Part shown: piece after piece, positions 62,481 to 64,000 of the stretch
Position numbering within the stretch: the stretch's first letter is position 1
Layout of the letters: each line of letters starts with the position of its first letter
Source of the DNA: Stercorarius parasiticus
Lineage: Eukaryota > Chordata > Aves > Charadriiformes > Stercorariidae
Assembly: GCA_013396915.1 (NCBI GenBank)
Contig: VWZL01005037.1
Location: 1,409,140 to 1,473,139 of the forward strand
DNA length: 64,000 bases
Reading direction: 5' to 3'
Position numbers and translations under genes: made by a program
The notes under the pieces: model-generated
The model's database searches: none
What the model saw: the letters and a program-made list of their open reading frames with translations, nothing else
Told to the model about the DNA's origin: nothing

Positions 62481-64000
62481 AACAAAAAAAGAGAACTGTA
62501 AGAAATCATCTATCTGGTGCCGGAAGGGAAATCTGCTCAAAACTTTTATCATACCAAAATTTAAAAAAATTGCACAAAAATTATTTCTGCTAAATCTAAG
62601 CACAGCTCAATAGAGGGGCAACATGGAGACAAATGGAAGTCAATAATGGTAAATGCAAAGAGCTGTAGGTGAGGGGGAATTCTCCCAATTACTTCTGCTT
62701 GTTGTCAAGTTCTACACTGATCGTAAATGTATAGGCAAAAGATGAGGTAGTCACTGTGCACAGATTATCTGCTCAGCTTGTACCAAGTATAGAAGGCAAA
62801 AAAAAAGGTAGGGTTCATAAGAAATGAGATAGCAAATACTATTTTTAATATTATAGTACACAACATGTATTTTATGTTACATAAACCCTTTATATTCATT
62901 ATATACACCACTACGTGAAATATTAGGAGGCATTATCATCTAGCATTGGAGCTGGGTTGCTCAGATTAGAAGATCGGGTTCTCTAAGTCAGTTGTCTCTT
63001 TGAAATGGGTCATAATAAGGTCCAGAAAGGATAGTTGTTTACCAAGAGCACAGAACATAAAGTAACATAAGACAGGATGGAAAATGGAAAAGATAACAAT
63101 CCCTCACATCTTGTTCAAATTGCAGTGAAAGTAACGAACAAAGTTGTTTCATTTCAGTGACATTGGGACCAAGATGCAAAGCATAGATGAGTCACCACTA
63201 ATTGGCAGAGGACAGGAAGAACATCCCTGACTTCCCCCCAGCCCTGCCCAAAATCAAAGCCGCGTGTTGTTCATTATTGGTTTCTTGTACAAAAGTTATG
63301 CATAGCTTTTAAAAAATAAATATAGGGCAAATTATGGTATTTGTCTGATCCGGTAAATGACTACAGTGTTTCACATGACTATTCCGTCTACTAATAAATA
63401 AGAACTTCAAGCCATATTCAAAACTAACACTTTTATTTGAGCTTGTGGCTAACAAATCACATTGTTCAGTCTGTTTCTATGTCCTGGGTCTACCCAGAAT
63501 AAATACATATATATAACTTTTATATATATACACACATATAAATAATAAAGGTTATTCCCATTGATCACCTTTGAATCTAGTTGATGGAAAACACAATGTT
63601 CTAAGGGGAAAAAAAAATCCAACCAACCCTCTAGGGAATGCCATTTAAAAAATTTCTGTCAAATGTTGACTGCTGCTCCACTCACCCAAAAGAAAGTACC
63701 TACCCAGGACACATTCACATAGCAAAGCCTCTGCCAGTTTGGTCACGCCAGAAAGTTCCCTGGCAAAGAGAGGGCGTACATGGCCATACCTCCTCCCTTA
63801 GTAAGCCAAAATAAAAATCTGAATAACTGCAGCTCCAGCACCAGCAGCAATAACAAAAGATTTCAAACTGATCTTTTCAGTTGTGGACATTGTCTGATTG
63901 CAGATTGAAATAATTTTTCAGTACTGTATAAATCTGCGATGACTATCGTGCATTTTTCCTCAAATTTTTGTTCTACCAGAGGTATGAAGTCTGAAAAGGA
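62481..64000. other. Non-coding stretch to the window end
   Basis: AT-rich unique sequence without a recognised gene. A MIR-like stretch may lie at about 62940-63020 ('cagattagaagatcgggttctctaagtcagttgtctctttg'), too weak to call. A short hairpin CTGGGT-CT-ACCCAG is at 63484-63497, followed by an AT/CA-rich simple-sequence run to about 63548. Confidence 0.65.

Noticed and set aside
61721..62509. Two nearly identical minus-strand frames (61721-61930 and 62270-62509) that look like a gene pair
   Set aside because: They are the same sequence in the two copies of the 549-bp duplication.
1..64000. CRISPR arrays, operons, tRNA or rRNA genes
   Set aside because: No regularly spaced direct repeats, no cloverleaf with intact boxes, no rRNA-like sequence, and the overall character is vertebrate nuclear DNA.

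Overview
The window is vertebrate nuclear DNA, most likely from a bird. The clearest evidence is two CR1 LINE 3' ends that read like avian CR1. One is on the plus strand (about 27924-28312) and one on the minus strand (about 43368-43860). Each has the CR1 ORF2 C-terminal signature around HWNRL and the short 3' terminal repeat. Base composition is AT-rich, homopolymer A/T runs are common, and no reading frame has the spacing, start sites or density of a prokaryotic genome. No CDS is recognisable across the 64 kb. I read it as intergenic or deep intronic sequence.

Layout. 1-10 kb: unique AT-rich DNA with a MIR-like tRNA-derived SINE at 284-430. 10-27 kb: unique DNA with a G-quadruplex motif (13103-13125), a second MIR-like remnant (about 18441-18590), an (AAAT)6 microsatellite (21878-21903), and two weak candidate exons near 25.2 kb (minus) and 25.8-26.1 kb (plus). 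27.9-28.3 kb: the plus-strand CR1. 30-40 kb: unique DNA with two perfect 11-bp hairpins and a tRNA-SINE remnant at 35.8 kb. 40.1-41.6 kb: an AT-rich repeat-like stretch, then a probable solo LTR on the minus strand (40626-41554) flanked by the 5-bp direct repeat GTATA. 43.4-43.9 kb: the minus-strand CR1, with a broken reverse-transcriptase active-site motif and an apparent internal deletion. 44-61 kb: unique DNA with several very old repeat remnants and one candidate decayed exon at 47.0-47.3 kb (minus). 61.0-62.5 kb: an A-tailed block, then a 549-bp near-identical tandem duplication whose two copies are separated by a single N. That last structure looks like an assembly artefact.

No new gene system is supported. 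The best leads are the duplication at the N bases, the internally deleted CR1, the LTR with its target-site duplication, the set of old amniote-type SINE and palindromic repeat remnants, a few perfect hairpins, and three low-confidence exon candidates. Repeat family names rest on remembered consensus features, not on a search.
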